Positions 23,501-34,799 of a stretch of DNA of 64,000 nt are shown piece after piece (the stretch's first letter is position 1; every line of letters begins with the position of its first letter). The DNA is from Rotaria socialis (taxonomy: Eukaryota; Rotifera; Eurotatoria; Philodinida; Philodinidae): assembly GCA_905331475.1 (NCBI GenBank), contig CAJNYU010001901.1:1-64000 (forward strand), written 5' to 3'. Under the pieces are notes generated by a model that was given only the letters and a program-made list of their open reading frames with translations, made no database searches and was not told the origin of the DNA. A program made the translations under genes and the position numbers.

Positions 23501-24088
23501 ATGGAGTCGAATGATACTTATGTATATATGGATGAATCAAGCAGTCATCCGTCATTAAAATGCAAGTTTTGCATTAAACCACTTATTGATCCTGTTAAAA
23601 CACCAACTGGAGATCAGTTTTGTCGAAAATGCATTTCTCGTATCATACGTCGAGAAGCTTCCAATGGAAGTGATAAACTAAATACAGGGGGCAATTCGCC
23701 ATTATCTAACACCCAAAAGTTAACTCCTGTTACTGAACCAATTGTATTAAGTATGCTTGATGCACTTCTCGTGCGATGTACTGCATGCGAAGAAATCAAT
23801 ATTGCTCGTGGTAAATTCAATGAACATAAACTTAAACATTGCTTAAAAGCATCTACTTTATGTCAAGCTGCTGATCTAAAATGTCCATGGATGGGTACTC
23901 GTGAAAATCTTGAAATACATTTACAAGAATGTAAACTTGAGCCGTTGAGACCTATATTAGAAGAAATATTTCATGAACATGATCAAGTAAAACTTCGAAT
24001 TAAGAATTTAAGCGAGCAAGTTAAGCAATTAACGGATAACACAGACGGAGAAATGAATTTACTCTTACAAAACATTACTGTATCCTAA
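23501..24088 (+). CDS. RING/TRAF-zinc-finger-like protein, short copy
   Basis: A 195-residue single-exon protein. An N-terminal C-x2-C (21, 24) and C-x2-C (41, 44) with an intervening GDQFC resembles the outer zinc ligands of a RING or U-box; the middle Cys/His ligands of a true RING are not evident. A second Cys pair (93, 96) follows, and then a TRAF-type zinc finger C121-x6-C128-x11-H140-x3-C144 around KCPWMG. A short coiled coil ends the protein. This arrangement suggests an ubiquitin-ligase-like or signalling adaptor role, but activity is unproven. A longer paralogue with the same order lies 360 bp downstream on the same strand, so this copy may be a truncated duplicate. AATAAA occurs about 65 bp past the stop. 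Confidence 0.8.
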   Translation: MESNDTYVYMDESSSHPSLKCKFCIKPLIDPVKTPTGDQFCRKCISRIIRREASNGSDKLNTGGNSPLSNTQKLTPVTEPIVLSMLDALLVRCTACEEINIARGKFNEHKLKHCLKASTLCQAADLKCPWMGTRENLEIHLQECKLEPLRPILEEIFHEHDQVKLRIKNLSEQVKQLTDNTDGEMNLLLQNITVS

Positions 24089-24451
24089 TTAATTAATTAA
24101 TTCAAGGTTTTGTGTTTGTTTGAGTAAAATTAAATAATAATATTAAAATATATGAATAAATTTAAAGTTGTGCTTATAAACAAGAGGTTTTTTCCTAGTT
24201 TGTCAATTATTATTAATTCATGTGACCATACCTGACAAATGCGTTCTTTGCTTTCTGAAGAGTAAGATCATCTTATCTTATCTTATCTTATCTTATCTTA
24301 TCGTGTTGTCTTCTATTATTCATTCATATGCAGAAGGAGAAAACCGGCTGACAACATAAGGAAAAAATTCTATTGCAACTCTATATATAAAGTGTTTACT
24401 TCACGAAAACGAACACATTTTCGAAATCTTTTTTTTCAAGAAAAGTAAATC
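24089..24451 (+). other. Spacer with (TCTTA)6 microsatellite
   Basis: The spacer contains polyadenylation-like AATAAA just past the upstream gene and a pure TCTTA microsatellite at 24271-24302. A possible promoter (CTATATATAAAG at about 24380-24391) precedes the downstream gene's ATG. Confidence 0.6.
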
Positions 24452-25561
24452 ATGTCTGATTTTAATTTTGAGTATATGAATGAAGCATCAATTGACGCTT
24501 TACTTAAATGTCGACTATGTTCAAAACCTTTTTTTGATCCAATCATAACAAGAGATGGTGATCGATTTTGTCGGAAATGTATTACTCAAAAAGAATCTGC
24601 CAATCGTCCTACCGGCTGCATTCGACAATCATCATTTATTGAAAATTTAGTTCCAATGACAGAAAAACTTCTTCTTGATATGCTCGATAGTCTTACTGTA
24701 AAATGTACACAATGCCAAAAGATAAACACTCGTGTAGTTCACTTACAACAACATCTTCAGCATGAATGCCCTAAAAGAATTGTTTTATGTATCGCTTCTG
24801 ATCTGAAATGCCCATGGATGGGACCCTATGATGAATTCGATAGTCACATACAAAAATGCACTTTTCATTTATTAAGACCTATCCTAATGGAGAGTTTACA
24901 ATTTCAAAAACAATTCGAACAATATAAACAATCTTATGATCAACAACAACAAGAAATAGAACAATTAAGAGAAAAAATGAAATCCTATGAAAATCATATG
25001 GAAAAATTACAAAAAGCACATACCATAATTCTAGGCTCACTATCTCAACAAGTTCGTCGTTGTTCAGAATTTGAAAAAGATTTGCAACAAATTCGAGAAG
25101 AATTCAATAAATATGATAATCAACAAATCGAATTAAAACAAGAACTTCAATTAATCAAAGAGCAAACTAATCAAGCATCTATTCCTTCCGATGAGATTCC
25201 AAATGAATCTCATCGATTAAATCAACTTCAACAAGCAATAGATGATGTATCAAGTAAATTTCAACAGCTAGATGTTAAAATCCAACTGAAATCAGTAGAT
25301 GATGTAACAAATCAACTTCATCAATTAGATGTTAAATGTCAACAACGAGCGGATCAGTCTCAAAATGAAATTCAAAAACTAAAAGTAGAGTTTAATCAGC
25401 GCATGACTCCGTTGAATGAATATCAATTGGAAATTAGAAAGCTACAAGAAGAAGGCCGGTCTCAAAAAGATGAAATCACGACTTTAAAACAAAATGTTAA
25501 GCAACATGACACACAAATATTGTTGATGGCTAAGGAAAAATCTGATACGCCAAGTAATTGA
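24452..25561 (+). CDS. RING/TRAF-zinc-finger protein with long coiled coil
   Basis: A 369-residue single-exon paralogue of the preceding gene. Cys pairs at 20/23 and 40/43 (GDRFCRKC), a second pair in VKCTQC, and a TRAF-type finger around DLKCPWMGPYDEF with closing His and Cys. From about residue 145 to the end the chain is a Gln/Glu/Lys-rich coiled coil (QQQQEIEQLREKMKS and similar), the part that forms trimers in TRAF-like adaptors. No MATH/TRAF-C domain is present, so it would not bind receptors as canonical TRAFs do. A TATATATAAAG motif about 60 bp upstream could be the promoter. Start chosen as the first ATG before the conserved FEYMNEAS region. Confidence 0.85.
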   Translation: MSDFNFEYMNEASIDALLKCRLCSKPFFDPIITRDGDRFCRKCITQKESANRPTGCIRQSSFIENLVPMTEKLLLDMLDSLTVKCTQCQKINTRVVHLQQHLQHECPKRIVLCIASDLKCPWMGPYDEFDSHIQKCTFHLLRPILMESLQFQKQFEQYKQSYDQQQQEIEQLREKMKSYENHMEKLQKAHTIILGSLSQQVRRCSEFEKDLQQIREEFNKYDNQQIELKQELQLIKEQTNQASIPSDEIPNESHRLNQLQQAIDDVSSKFQQLDVKIQLKSVDDVTNQLHQLDVKCQQRADQSQNEIQKLKVEFNQRMTPLNEYQLEIRKLQEEGRSQKDEITTLKQNVKQHDTQILLMAKEKSDTPSN

Positions 25562-25930
25562 ATTTATAGGTTTACAAATAAGACTACACTAGCGTACAAG
25601 AGATCATCCGAACGACGTTTTATGTTCATCGGTATTCTTAAGAAGCCATGCGCAGACTAAGAGATATAATTCTTATACTTATGTTACTGACTGCTATTGA
25701 TACTAGATCGAATACGAAACATTTTATCATATGCAATCTGTTGAGTAGTGTTCGTCACTTTGAGGTAGTTCGATGGAGAAGCATTCCTCTTCACTACAAG
25801 TAGACACAGCCCGCTAAGTACATTTGTGTGTAAATGTGATATTATTGACTCGTTCGTCATTTCACTAGCAGAATTAACGGTTTTTCAAATATCTGCTATA
25901 TGGATAATCTTTATTTTTTCTTTCATTTAG
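25562..25930. other. Upstream region of LRR gene
   Basis: No exon could be confirmed. The end TTTTTTCTTTCATTTAG at 25914-25930 looks like a splice acceptor, so the LRR gene may have an unrecognised 5' exon in this stretch. Confidence 0.35.
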
Positions 25931-26601
25931 ATACGCTCATACATCAAGACGGCAGAATAGAAGCATTGATGGAATCGATTGATTTTTATTCAGACGTTGA
26001 TTTAAGTCGCAAAAAAATAGGCGATCAAGATATGGAATTTTTATGTAAAAAGGTGATTGTAGATAGTAGATGTGGAAAACTTCGACTCGAACACAATGAA
26101 ATTTCTGGCAATGGTGCTACAACTTTAGCTGATATATTATATACTAATACAAGTTTAGTGGAATTAAATCTATCTAGTAATCAAATTTCTGATACTGGCG
26201 CACGTGCCCTAGCACGAGCACTTTCGATTAATAACGAAACAATGGAATGGCTTGAACTCGATTCGAATAATATTACAGATGATGGTGCTGATTATTTAGC
26301 AGACATGCTCAAAACCAATACAACAATACAAATACTGAATTTAGGTTCAAACGCAATAGGTGACCGTGGTGTTCGACAATTGATCAGTGCAATCACCTCC
26401 CATAATAACACTCTTCAATGTTTAAATCTTACTTCTAATAAATTAATAACTGATGCATGCGTTAATGATCTGATCAAAATGATTCAACATAACCAATCGA
26501 ATCATGTAGTTTGGCTCAATAATTGTAGTTTGTCTAAAAATGCTGTGGAAAAACTTAAACAAGAAGCCGAGAAAAAAGGAAACTTCGCTTTGGAAGCTTA
26601 A
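25900..26601 (+). CDS. NLR/ribonuclease-inhibitor-type leucine-rich repeat protein
   Basis: About five 28-29-residue repeats of the RNase-inhibitor class: LRLEHNEISGNGATTLADIL, LVELNLSSNQISDTGARALA, MEWLELDSNNITDDGADYLA, IQILNLGSNAIGDRGVRQLI and LQCLNLTSNKLITDACVNDL. The consensus LxLxxNxIxDxGAxxLAxxL is that of NLRC3-like proteins. No NACHT domain is present in this window, so it is an LRR-only protein, presumably a protein-binding scaffold. The first ten codons (MDNLYFFFHL) overlap an acceptor-like TTTCATTTAG; the true coding start may be an upstream exon joined at 25931, or the ATG at 25969. Confidence 0.82.
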   Translation: MDNLYFFFHLDTLIHQDGRIEALMESIDFYSDVDLSRKKIGDQDMEFLCKKVIVDSRCGKLRLEHNEISGNGATTLADILYTNTSLVELNLSSNQISDTGARALARALSINNETMEWLELDSNNITDDGADYLADMLKTNTTIQILNLGSNAIGDRGVRQLISAITSHNNTLQCLNLTSNKLITDACVNDLIKMIQHNQSNHVVWLNNCSLSKNAVEKLKQEAEKKGNFALEA

Positions 26602-26871
26602 GACCATTGTTTGAAAAAACATTCACTATATAATAATACAATTTTCCGTTCGTAATAAAACAATAAACTTGATCATTACATTTTTATATAGAGCCTTGCT
26701 TTCTTTTTACAATATTGTCTTATATATTCAATTAGACGTAGTAAAAACAGACACCATAACCGAAGAATTCTATTATCGTCTGGTAAACATAAGCATCGAC
26801 TTCTCTCTATTCTAGAATTGATACTCAATAGGTACTTTGTTGTTGTTGATTTGTTTTTGAATAAGTCTATA

Positions 26872-27150
26872 ATGAAAGCAACCGGAGAATATCAGTTGCT
26901 ATTATGGAGAGGGGAAGATTCAATTCAAAATTCAAGTGGAAACAAACTTCGTTTCGAGCCATTCACAATTTTTAATAATTCATTGTATGCAAAAATAGAT
27001 GTCTCTGATGCATTTAATATTGTACAAATAGAATTTTTTTGTTTTCATTTAATGGCTCCATTAAAATCATTCCCCAGAACTACTTTCATCATGATCCTAA
27101 TTTGTCTTCCTATCATAAAAAGAAAGAAAAAACAAGTAAATAAGTCATAG
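26872..27150 (+). CDS. Small hypothetical protein
   Basis: An open frame of 92 codons from MKATGEYQLLLWRGEDSIQN, preceded by an acceptor-like TTCTCTCTATTCTAG (ending about 26815). It ends in a basic KRKKKQVNKS. A hydrophobic segment, TTFIMILICLPII, precedes the tail. No family is recognised. It lies 270 bp after the LRR gene on the same strand and could be a last exon of a gene whose other exons I cannot see. Confidence 0.3.
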   Translation: MKATGEYQLLLWRGEDSIQNSSGNKLRFEPFTIFNNSLYAKIDVSDAFNIVQIEFFCFHLMAPLKSFPRTTFIMILICLPIIKRKKKQVNKS

Positions 27151-27155
27151 TAGCG

Positions 27156-27181
27156 TGTATATATATATATATATATATATT
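27156..27181 (+). repeat. (TA)n microsatellite
   Basis: Pure TA dinucleotides, about 12 units. From here to 28077 I see no gene; the sequence is AT-rich 3' flank of genes on both sides. Confidence 0.9.
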
Positions 27182-28077
27182 ATCTATATTATTCTAATCA
27201 CTATTCGATTCAATATACAATATGTGTGCAAAATTTGAGTGCTTCTAATTCATTCACAAGAAATAATCAATCTCGGACGAAGTGAACTACCTATTTCAGA
27301 TGTAATACGTGATTAAAAACCAAATGTTATAACAGTATGATTAACTGTCGATAGTTTTAATCTGTAAGTGAGTTAAATCCATTCATACTGTTTAATTATA
27401 AAGTAAATCTAAATAAAAATGCTATCTTAGTTACAAGCAAAATTCAGTAATAATGCACAGATAATAGTTGAAAATCTACCAGATTCATCATAAAATTAAT
27501 ATTTATATGATCCCTAGGAATTTCAAAAGATCTGCAAATTATGCAAATTAAACAATGTGATGATGCTGTACAAATATATCAATGTGAACATGTGAATTTA
27601 CTTTTTTTTCTTGTATGCAAATGATTTATTTATTTATTTTAAAGCATAATAAATAAATCCTAAGCTCACTAAATGTACTAGTGTCGTCAAACTACAATTT
27701 GAACTCTTGATTTAAGTCTTATCTTGGGCCACATTCATGACTAACTTAGAGTAGAAGTTAAGTTTGATTGTAATTGATTAGATTGTAATTTGGAATAATT
27801 CTGTCGAGTTTATTTGAAAATTGAAGCTACAACAAATGGACACTTTGAAAATAGGAAAGATTATTTACTTACAGAAAATAAGAAACTATTTAAGAATTTA
27901 TTATGAAAATTAAACGTTGAAAAAAAAAATATTTTCATGCTTCTTAGAATTTTAATATTTCTTCGATAGAACATTTTAATGAATTTTGCGAACCATTATG
28001 TGTGTTCGTAAATATAGAAGCGCTCAGTGAAAATAGGACGTGCTTTTTTATTTAAACTCAAAAGATGCATACAAAAA

Positions 28078-31000
28078 TTAAGCATTAACAGCAGCAGGCT
28101 TAGGCGTTGATTTAAGGTTGAAGCCTCCGCCAGTGAAACGAGCTTGATCACTAAAATAATATTAAATTTCATGTTAATTGAAAATTAAAAGGTTAACTAA
28201 AACAATTTACTTTGATCGATTCGGTTGAATGAGATCAGGTGGTGGTTGCTGTAATGTAATTCCATTGATCGTTGTGGTAAGCTGTTGTGCTTGCATGAAA
28301 CGTTCTTTTTCTTTGGCCATCGTTTCTTTTTTCTTTTGCAGAAAATATTTCTGTTGTACTTCGGTTAATTGTCGATTGAGTTTATCAATTTCGTATTTAT
28401 AATCGTCTATTTGACTTTCGTACATATTCACTTCACTCGCCAAAGATTTCAATTGTTTAGTTTTAGCTTTAAGTGTTTCTTGATAAATCGATAATTGTTC
28501 AGCAACTTCTGGGCCAGGTTGTCGAGCTACAAGAATCAAATAGATTAAAGAAATATTTTAATAAAATTTTCTCCGCCACTGCAATAGATGTCTCTAAATA
28601 CTAATAATAAACAAAGTATGAACTTTATCCTTGAAAAGTGTAGTTCGAAGACTTGAATTTACTCCTAACGAAAATAAACATTGAAAGGTTCGTATCGTCA
28701 TTATCATGTTTGAATATGTTTCTCTAAATTTCAGTTTACGTTATGCGAAGACTTCATACGAACAATATGAGCTATTAGTATCAACTCAATTTATAAAGAA
28801 AAATGAATTCTTTTAGAGATACTCTTTTTCGATATAACAGATGAAAAACAACATCGATAATTAAAGCTGAAATAAATTCTATAACATTACCCAAAATACG
28901 TTTGAGTTCAGCATATAATTTTTCTTTTTCTTGTATTAATAATTCCTTTTGTACTACTTCTTCTGTTTTTTGTATTAAACGTTTTTGAAGTAATTGAATC
29001 TTTTGTATCAATTCGAATGTTGATGGATCGCTACCTTCTAATTTACGCCAACGATGTATATTCATCGGATTTTCTAATTCTTCTTCTAATGCTCGACAAC
29101 GTGTACGTTCACGTAATAATTCTCGTTGAACATGAAATACTTCACGTTTGAGATCTTCTGTGTTCGATACTTTATCTTGTAAAGTACCTTTGTCATGGCG
29201 TAATTTTTTCAATTCTAATTTTAATATACGCAAATCTTCGAGACGACTTTTATATTGAAGTTCGCCTTTGTTTAATGTTGATTGTTGAATTTTAAGTTTT
29301 TCATAGAGAAGCGCAAGTTCATCATTACGACGAACAAGCTGTGTGCCGAGAACATCACGTTCTGCTATAACCTAAGACGCAAAGGAAAGATTAATAAAAT
29401 TAGAAAAACATTTGCTTGTGTGGTTTGTTACTTGTTGTAATTGTTTCATTTGTTTTTTACGTTCATCATTTGCTTCCATTAATTGTTTATTTAAGCGTTC
29501 AAATTCCGATAGTTGGTTAGCATAAGCTTCCTCTTTCTTGATCGCTTCTTTCTTTAGTTGTTCAACATTTAACATCAACTGTTCTTTGTCTTTTTTAACT
29601 TTTTCATGTTCGCCTTGTGTGCGAACTAATTCTTGTTCTTTACCCTGAATTTCTTCTTTTAATTGATCGATTTGATGGTTCATTATTTTCAATTTACGTT
29701 TCATTTCACCGATTTCATCTTGAGATTCAATTAGATTTTTCGAATAAAGATTACGATCGGATCGAACAGCTTCATATAAATTTTGTTGTTGTTTCAGTCG
29801 AGTTTCTAATTCAGCTATTTTTTTCTTTTGATCAAATAATTCGAGTTCCTTCTTTTTTACTTCCTCCATTAGTCCAAGAACACTATTTGTTAATTGACCA
29901 GCTTCAGTGATATAACTAATTGAGAAAAATAAAATTCATAAGATATTGAATAATAATCGACCGAAAGTATAGAGAGAATTCAACCGCTGGAGTCTCACAA
30001 TAGCTTGCCCGATGAATGCTACCTTTTTATCTGAACTCTGCGAGACAAAATATGCATTCCTCTTTGAGATTTGTAAAAGCTACGTGTATGGAGGGAAATA
30101 ACGATTCTATTTTTCTAACCATCACTATTCATTTTTTTGAAAGTACTTCTATCAACTCACTGGCCATTGTCCTTGGCTACATGCAAACACAAAACAGAAT
30201 GTCATCGAGCTCAATTCAAAAAAAAAACAATTGTAAGTTGAATCAAACGAGGAATATTTTGATCCTATTATTTATCATACGATTCTTCATGACTGTCTAT
30301 GATCAATCCATTGAAATAGTCGCAGCTTTCTTGAAAAAAAACGAAGGAAAGAAAACTGCTATGTACCGATCTCGTTCTTTTTCCATTTTCAGAATAATTT
30401 TTCGCTGTTTACTAGCTTCTTCCTTATAATTAGTAATATCTTGTTCTAAGGTTTTCTTTGATTGGTCAAAGCTTTTAACTTGATCCGTTTGTTTTTGATT
30501 ATCGGCAATTAATTTTTGACAATTTTTATTTAATTGTTCACGTTCACGTGTTAATGTATCGATTTGTCTTCGATTTTCGTCCTGAGTCTTTTTAAATTGG
30601 TCGATTTCGTGTTCTAATGTTGATATTTTCGAACGTAAACGTTCACGTTGTTGTTCGACTTCACCAACTTGATCTTCGACTTGTCTAAAACGTTTTTCAG
30701 CATGATCTTTTTTCTTTTGTTCATTGTCGCGTTCTTTACGTAATTGTACAAGTTCGTCTTCTTTTTCTTTGAGTTCTGTTACACGACGTGCACAATCATT
30801 AGCGAGTTTTTCATTTGTTGTAACAAGTTCAGTGAATTGTGTACGTGAATTATCGAGACGTACTTGAAGAATTTGATTATCTTTCGATAAGCGAATATTA
30901 TCTTCTTTCATTTGTTTTAGATGCTGTTGAGCTTTTCTCAGTTCTTGCTGTTGAGATTCGAATTGCGTCGTTTGCGCTTTAAATTCTGCATTTCTTACTT

Positions 31001-32203
31001 CTAAACTCTGTTTACTTGTTTTAAGTTCAAGTTCAATTTGTTCCTAAGAAAGTTCAAAGAAAGAGTAAAACCATTAACTGCACCAAATAAAAAAAAACAG
31101 AACAAACTCGTCTTTTTGCTTCTTTCATATTTTCCGTTTTTGATTGAGTAATTTTTTCTTGTAAAGTAAGAATTTGTTCATTAGATTCATGAATTTTTTT
31201 TTCTAAATCAGCTTGTTTAAATGAATTGTCGTCGAGATCACGACGTAATTGTGTTACATCATTTAATAATCGATCTCGTTCTTGAGCTAATTCATCGCGC
31301 ATCTTCATTAGATCGTTCACATCGTGTTCTTGACCCATGGTAACTCCTTAAAAGAAATGTTTTTCTTTTGTTATTACGATATCATTTTCATTCCAACAAG
31401 AAAGCGATTCTTTTTTTTTCGTAGTTCGTACTCAAATAAGATATTTATCTGTCATTTGGCAGAGGCTACTGATAAGATACACTCTGCGTTTTTTTTTCTT
31501 TTTGGTTGTTCTACCGTTACTTAGTAGAACATAACTGTAAGAAATGTTAACATCATAAGAGTCTATTGGCCCTTATTGCATATTAGCCAACGTACGACGT
31601 TAGTAACATATTTTTAAATCTAAATAATAGTAATTCGTTCATACCTGCTCCTTGTTCAACTAATTTACTTAAATTGTTAATTTCAATTCTTAGACTTTGA
31701 ATGGTTTCTTTTGCTCGTTGTTCTTTTTCATGTGCAGCATCGACCATTTTCCATGCTTTTTCAATTTCTTTTCGTAGTGAAGCAATAGCACTCTTATCTT
31801 CGTCACTTAATTTCATAGCAGATTGAACTTTTGCTGAATTTGTAACTAATTCAGCATTTAATTCTCGACATTTTTGCATTAAACGTTTTTCACTATCATG
31901 TGATTTGAGTAAGGCCTTGTGTAGTTTTTCATATTCACTACGAAATTTATCTAAACTTCGATCGCCGCCAACTAATTCATTAAGTACAGTCTAGAAGAAA
32001 ATAAAACGAGACAAAATCCTAGATTTTGAGAATCATTTTTAAATATTTACTTGAAATTCATCTTCCATCACTTTGAGTGCTCCATCATCAAAAGCAGTTC
32101 GAATTGGCTTCTTTGCACTCTCGGCTTCAGTAGAAGGCATAGCAGAGTCTGGTGGACCTTGATCAGGCCCAGCATTATCAGGTGTCTGATGACCGTCCGA
32201 CAT
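28078..32203 (-). CDS. CFAP58: Cilia- and flagella-associated protein 58
   Basis: Axonemal coiled-coil protein CFAP58 (CCDC147), needed for motile cilia and sperm flagella in other animals. Eight minus-strand exons join in phase: 32203-32051, 31990-31645, 31346-31108, 31043-30367, 29915-29432, 29371-28891, 28526-28211, 28150-28078, total 2769 nt or 922 residues, close to the human length of about 870. Diagnostic matches to the family are HRWRKLEGSDPSTFELIQK, VIAERDVLGTQLVRRNDELA, KTEEVVQKELLIQEKEKLYA, RQPGPEVAEQL, MKMRDELAQERDRLL and the C-terminus RFTGGGFNL. Almost the whole chain is coiled coil. Introns are about 60-65 nt except three longer ones (about 300-450 nt). The gene looks intact and shares a 646-bp divergent upstream region with POFUT1. 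Confidence 0.95.
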
Positions 32204-32849
32204 AATATGTAAATCTACAAAACAAAAGTCATCATTATAAATACTTGATGTAAGAACAAACGAAATTCAAATCCAAATCAGATTTGATTTATCAGTGTTT
32301 ATTTATTCAAAATAATCGAAGCAACCGCGATCAAAGCATGGCAACTATTTGATTACATTTCCTCAATACGATACAGTGTATATATATATATTGGCAAATA
32401 ATTATTCGCTTCTTATTGATTGTGTACGATGCTGTCAACCATTGAAACATGATTTGATCATTGTTGCTAGCAACAGCCTCTATGAATTTGAAAATTTGCT
32501 TTATTGAATTATGGATATTCAAAAAAGATGTCAGTCTATATTAGTTGAGTAATTTACATGCTTCGATTAAACTGTCATCTGTGTATTGTATACTTAGATT
32601 AAATACGTGTCAATTGAGAATTAATCGTTCTTTTTCTTTTCGTGTCACTATCTTGGCAAATAATCGAACGATACAAAAGCTTAGAACGTATATTGACGAA
32701 TATGTGCGAAATGGGATGGCCTTACTTGTTTACTTGATATCGCTTTAATTTCCTGAGAGAGAAAGAAGAAAAAAAAAAGATTGACTTTTATCTTTCATTA
32801 TTTTTTTTTCATACACACATTCTCGTCTGTCTTGCACATTGTCATCGAG
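32204..32849. promoter_or_regulatory. Divergent intergenic region, CFAP58 / POFUT1
   Basis: Head-to-head spacing of 646 bp between the two start codons. It contains TATATATATATT near 32378-32391 and a CTTTTATCTTTCATT pyrimidine tract near the POFUT1 start. No gene is seen. The region must hold both promoters; no conserved operator was recognised. Confidence 0.45.
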
Positions 32850-34799
32850 ATGAATCGCTGTGTAGTTGGTATTTTGATTTCGCTAATTTTTGTACTTGAA
32901 GTAAAGACGACTGAGCATGATATTGATCCAAATGGATATATTCTTTTTTGTTTGTGTATGGGTCGCTTTGGTAATCAAGCTGAACATTTTCTGGGTGGGT
33001 TAGCATTTTCAAAGTTAATTAATCGAACATTAATTGTACCACCTGTAAGTATATATTATTTTAAATGTTTTAGTTTTTAATGCGGTGCGAAGCACAGCAT
33101 TTATGTAGTCCGTCGCGAGTTTTTTTTTGTTTCTTTCTAACTTGAGTAAGCATAAAAGCTCTAATAAAGTAGCGCGATGATCTAGAGAACTGTAAGTGAT
33201 AGAAAATCCATTCAAACTAAATATAAAACTATGGAGGTGGAACTTGTTACATCCTTTTTCCAATTTTCAATACTAGGCTTCGTTCGCCTAAAAATATCAT
33301 TCGACAATGATGATTTTGAAACGTTTTATTGTTTTATAGTTTCGCGCTAATTAAAATGACGTCATCAAGTAATAGTAGCCAATAGTCTATTTCTTCGCAT
33401 TTGATCTAAGATAGTGAATCATTAAAATAATTAATCGTTCAATGAAAAAAATTGTTAGACAACTGGTTGTTACATTTTCAGAGAGATTTCCTAGTGATGA
33501 ATTTCAAAATGGTCGATTTAAGAATAGTGAATGCGAAATTTTTATTCAAAATTCGTATACGGAAATTAAAAAAAAATAAACGTTTGTAATGAATCTTAAA
33601 GTGAATCATTTATTTTTTAAATCTTATTCTCGCTACTTTCGAAAATTCGACTCGTGTGCTTCGCACCGCATTTCGTAGTCGAGTGAAACTCGAATACCAT
33701 CTAGTTACTAATAATATGCAGAATAGATTTTGATTACGCGCGATCTTTTTGTGTTATCATAGCGAATGAATTTCAAACTCGACCGAAAACATTTGTTTTC
33801 AAAATTTTCATATAACGAAGAAAAATAGTTTTTGTTTTTAGTGGCGTACTTATAAGAATATTCCATATTCTGAATGGTTTCAAATCGAATCTCTTCGTTC
33901 TTATCATCGTGTAATTGATGCTGAAGATTTTATGCAAAATCTTGCTCCTCGTGTATGGCCGAAAGAATCTCGTATTGGTTTTTGCTGGTTACCAGCTGAT
34001 AGACCTAAATCAGAGTGTCAAATGAAAGACGGAAATCCATTTGAATCCTTTTGGAATGAGTTAAATGTTAGTTTTGTTGATACAACTACATATCAGCTTC
34101 ATTATGATGAATATTCAGTCAATCAATGGCAAAAATTATTTCCCGCTGATCGTTATCCTGTTTTAGCGTTGAAAGGAGCACCAGCTTCATATCCAATGTT
34201 AGCTGAACATCGTCAATTACAAAAGTATATGACTTGGTCCGAGCAAATTATGGATGAAGTTCGACAACATCAAAAAAAATTATTCAATAACGAACCATAT
34301 ATTGGTATGTTATCAAATGAACTCTTCCGAATGAAATCGATGACTGCTATTTTTTTTCATAGGAATTCATTTAAGAAATGATATTGATTGGGAACGATCG
34401 TGTACCAATGTTGAATCTTACAAAACTCGTTCATATATGGCTTCGCCTCAATGTCTCGATCTGTTAGCATCTACAAATTCATATGTTACTCAAAAAATAT
34501 GTTACCCATCCGATGAAGAAATACTTCGTTTATTAAAAAATATTGTTCTTCGTACACGTATACGCAATATTTATGTTGCAACAGATAAACGGCCAATGAT
34601 TAAAGAAATCGAAGAGCATCTAGCTGCGCAACGAGTATATGTGGCACATCTTGACCCTTGGCTACCTGTTATTGATGTTGCAATGTTGGCTCATGCAGAT
34701 TATTTTATTGGAAATTGTGTTTCATCATTTACGTCAGTTATTAAGAGAGCAAGAGATGCACACGATTTACCAACTGCTTTTTGGGGTTTTAGCAATTGA
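32850..34799 (+). CDS. POFUT1: GDP-fucose protein O-fucosyltransferase 1
   Basis: Transfers fucose from GDP-fucose to Ser/Thr of EGF-like repeats (for example in Notch) in the ER. Exons 32850-33044, 33842-34304 and 34363-34799 join in phase to 364 residues. It starts with a hydrophobic signal ([14 protein letters not shown]). The GDP-fucose-site loop [17 protein letters not shown] lies at residues 34-50. The catalytic-Arg region is IHLRNDIDW (Arg224, matching Arg240 of the human enzyme) and is split by intron 2. [20 protein letters not shown] and [19 protein letters not shown] are further family blocks. The protein ends FWGFSN with no KDEL/RDEF-like ER-retention tail. An upstream in-frame ATG at 32781 exists, but 32850 gives a better signal peptide. 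Intron 1 is swollen by an inserted element. Confidence 0.95.
33080..33690. mobile_element. Hairpin-ended insert in POFUT1 intron 1
   Basis: ATGCGGTGCGAAGCACA (33080-33096) is perfectly inverted at 33655-33671. Each copy contains the small hairpin GTGC-GAA-GCAC. Downstream of each hairpin the same direct sequence GCATTT(A/C)(T)GTAGTC appears (33097-33110 and 33668-33680), so the ends look like direct repeats built around a hairpin that happens to be inverted. No coding capacity and no clear target duplication. It enlarges intron 1 to 797 nt against 58 nt for intron 2. Confidence 0.6.

Noticed and set aside
30016-30429. 137-codon plus-strand open frame
   Set aside because: It overlaps a CFAP58 intron and exon on the opposite strand; composition is non-coding.
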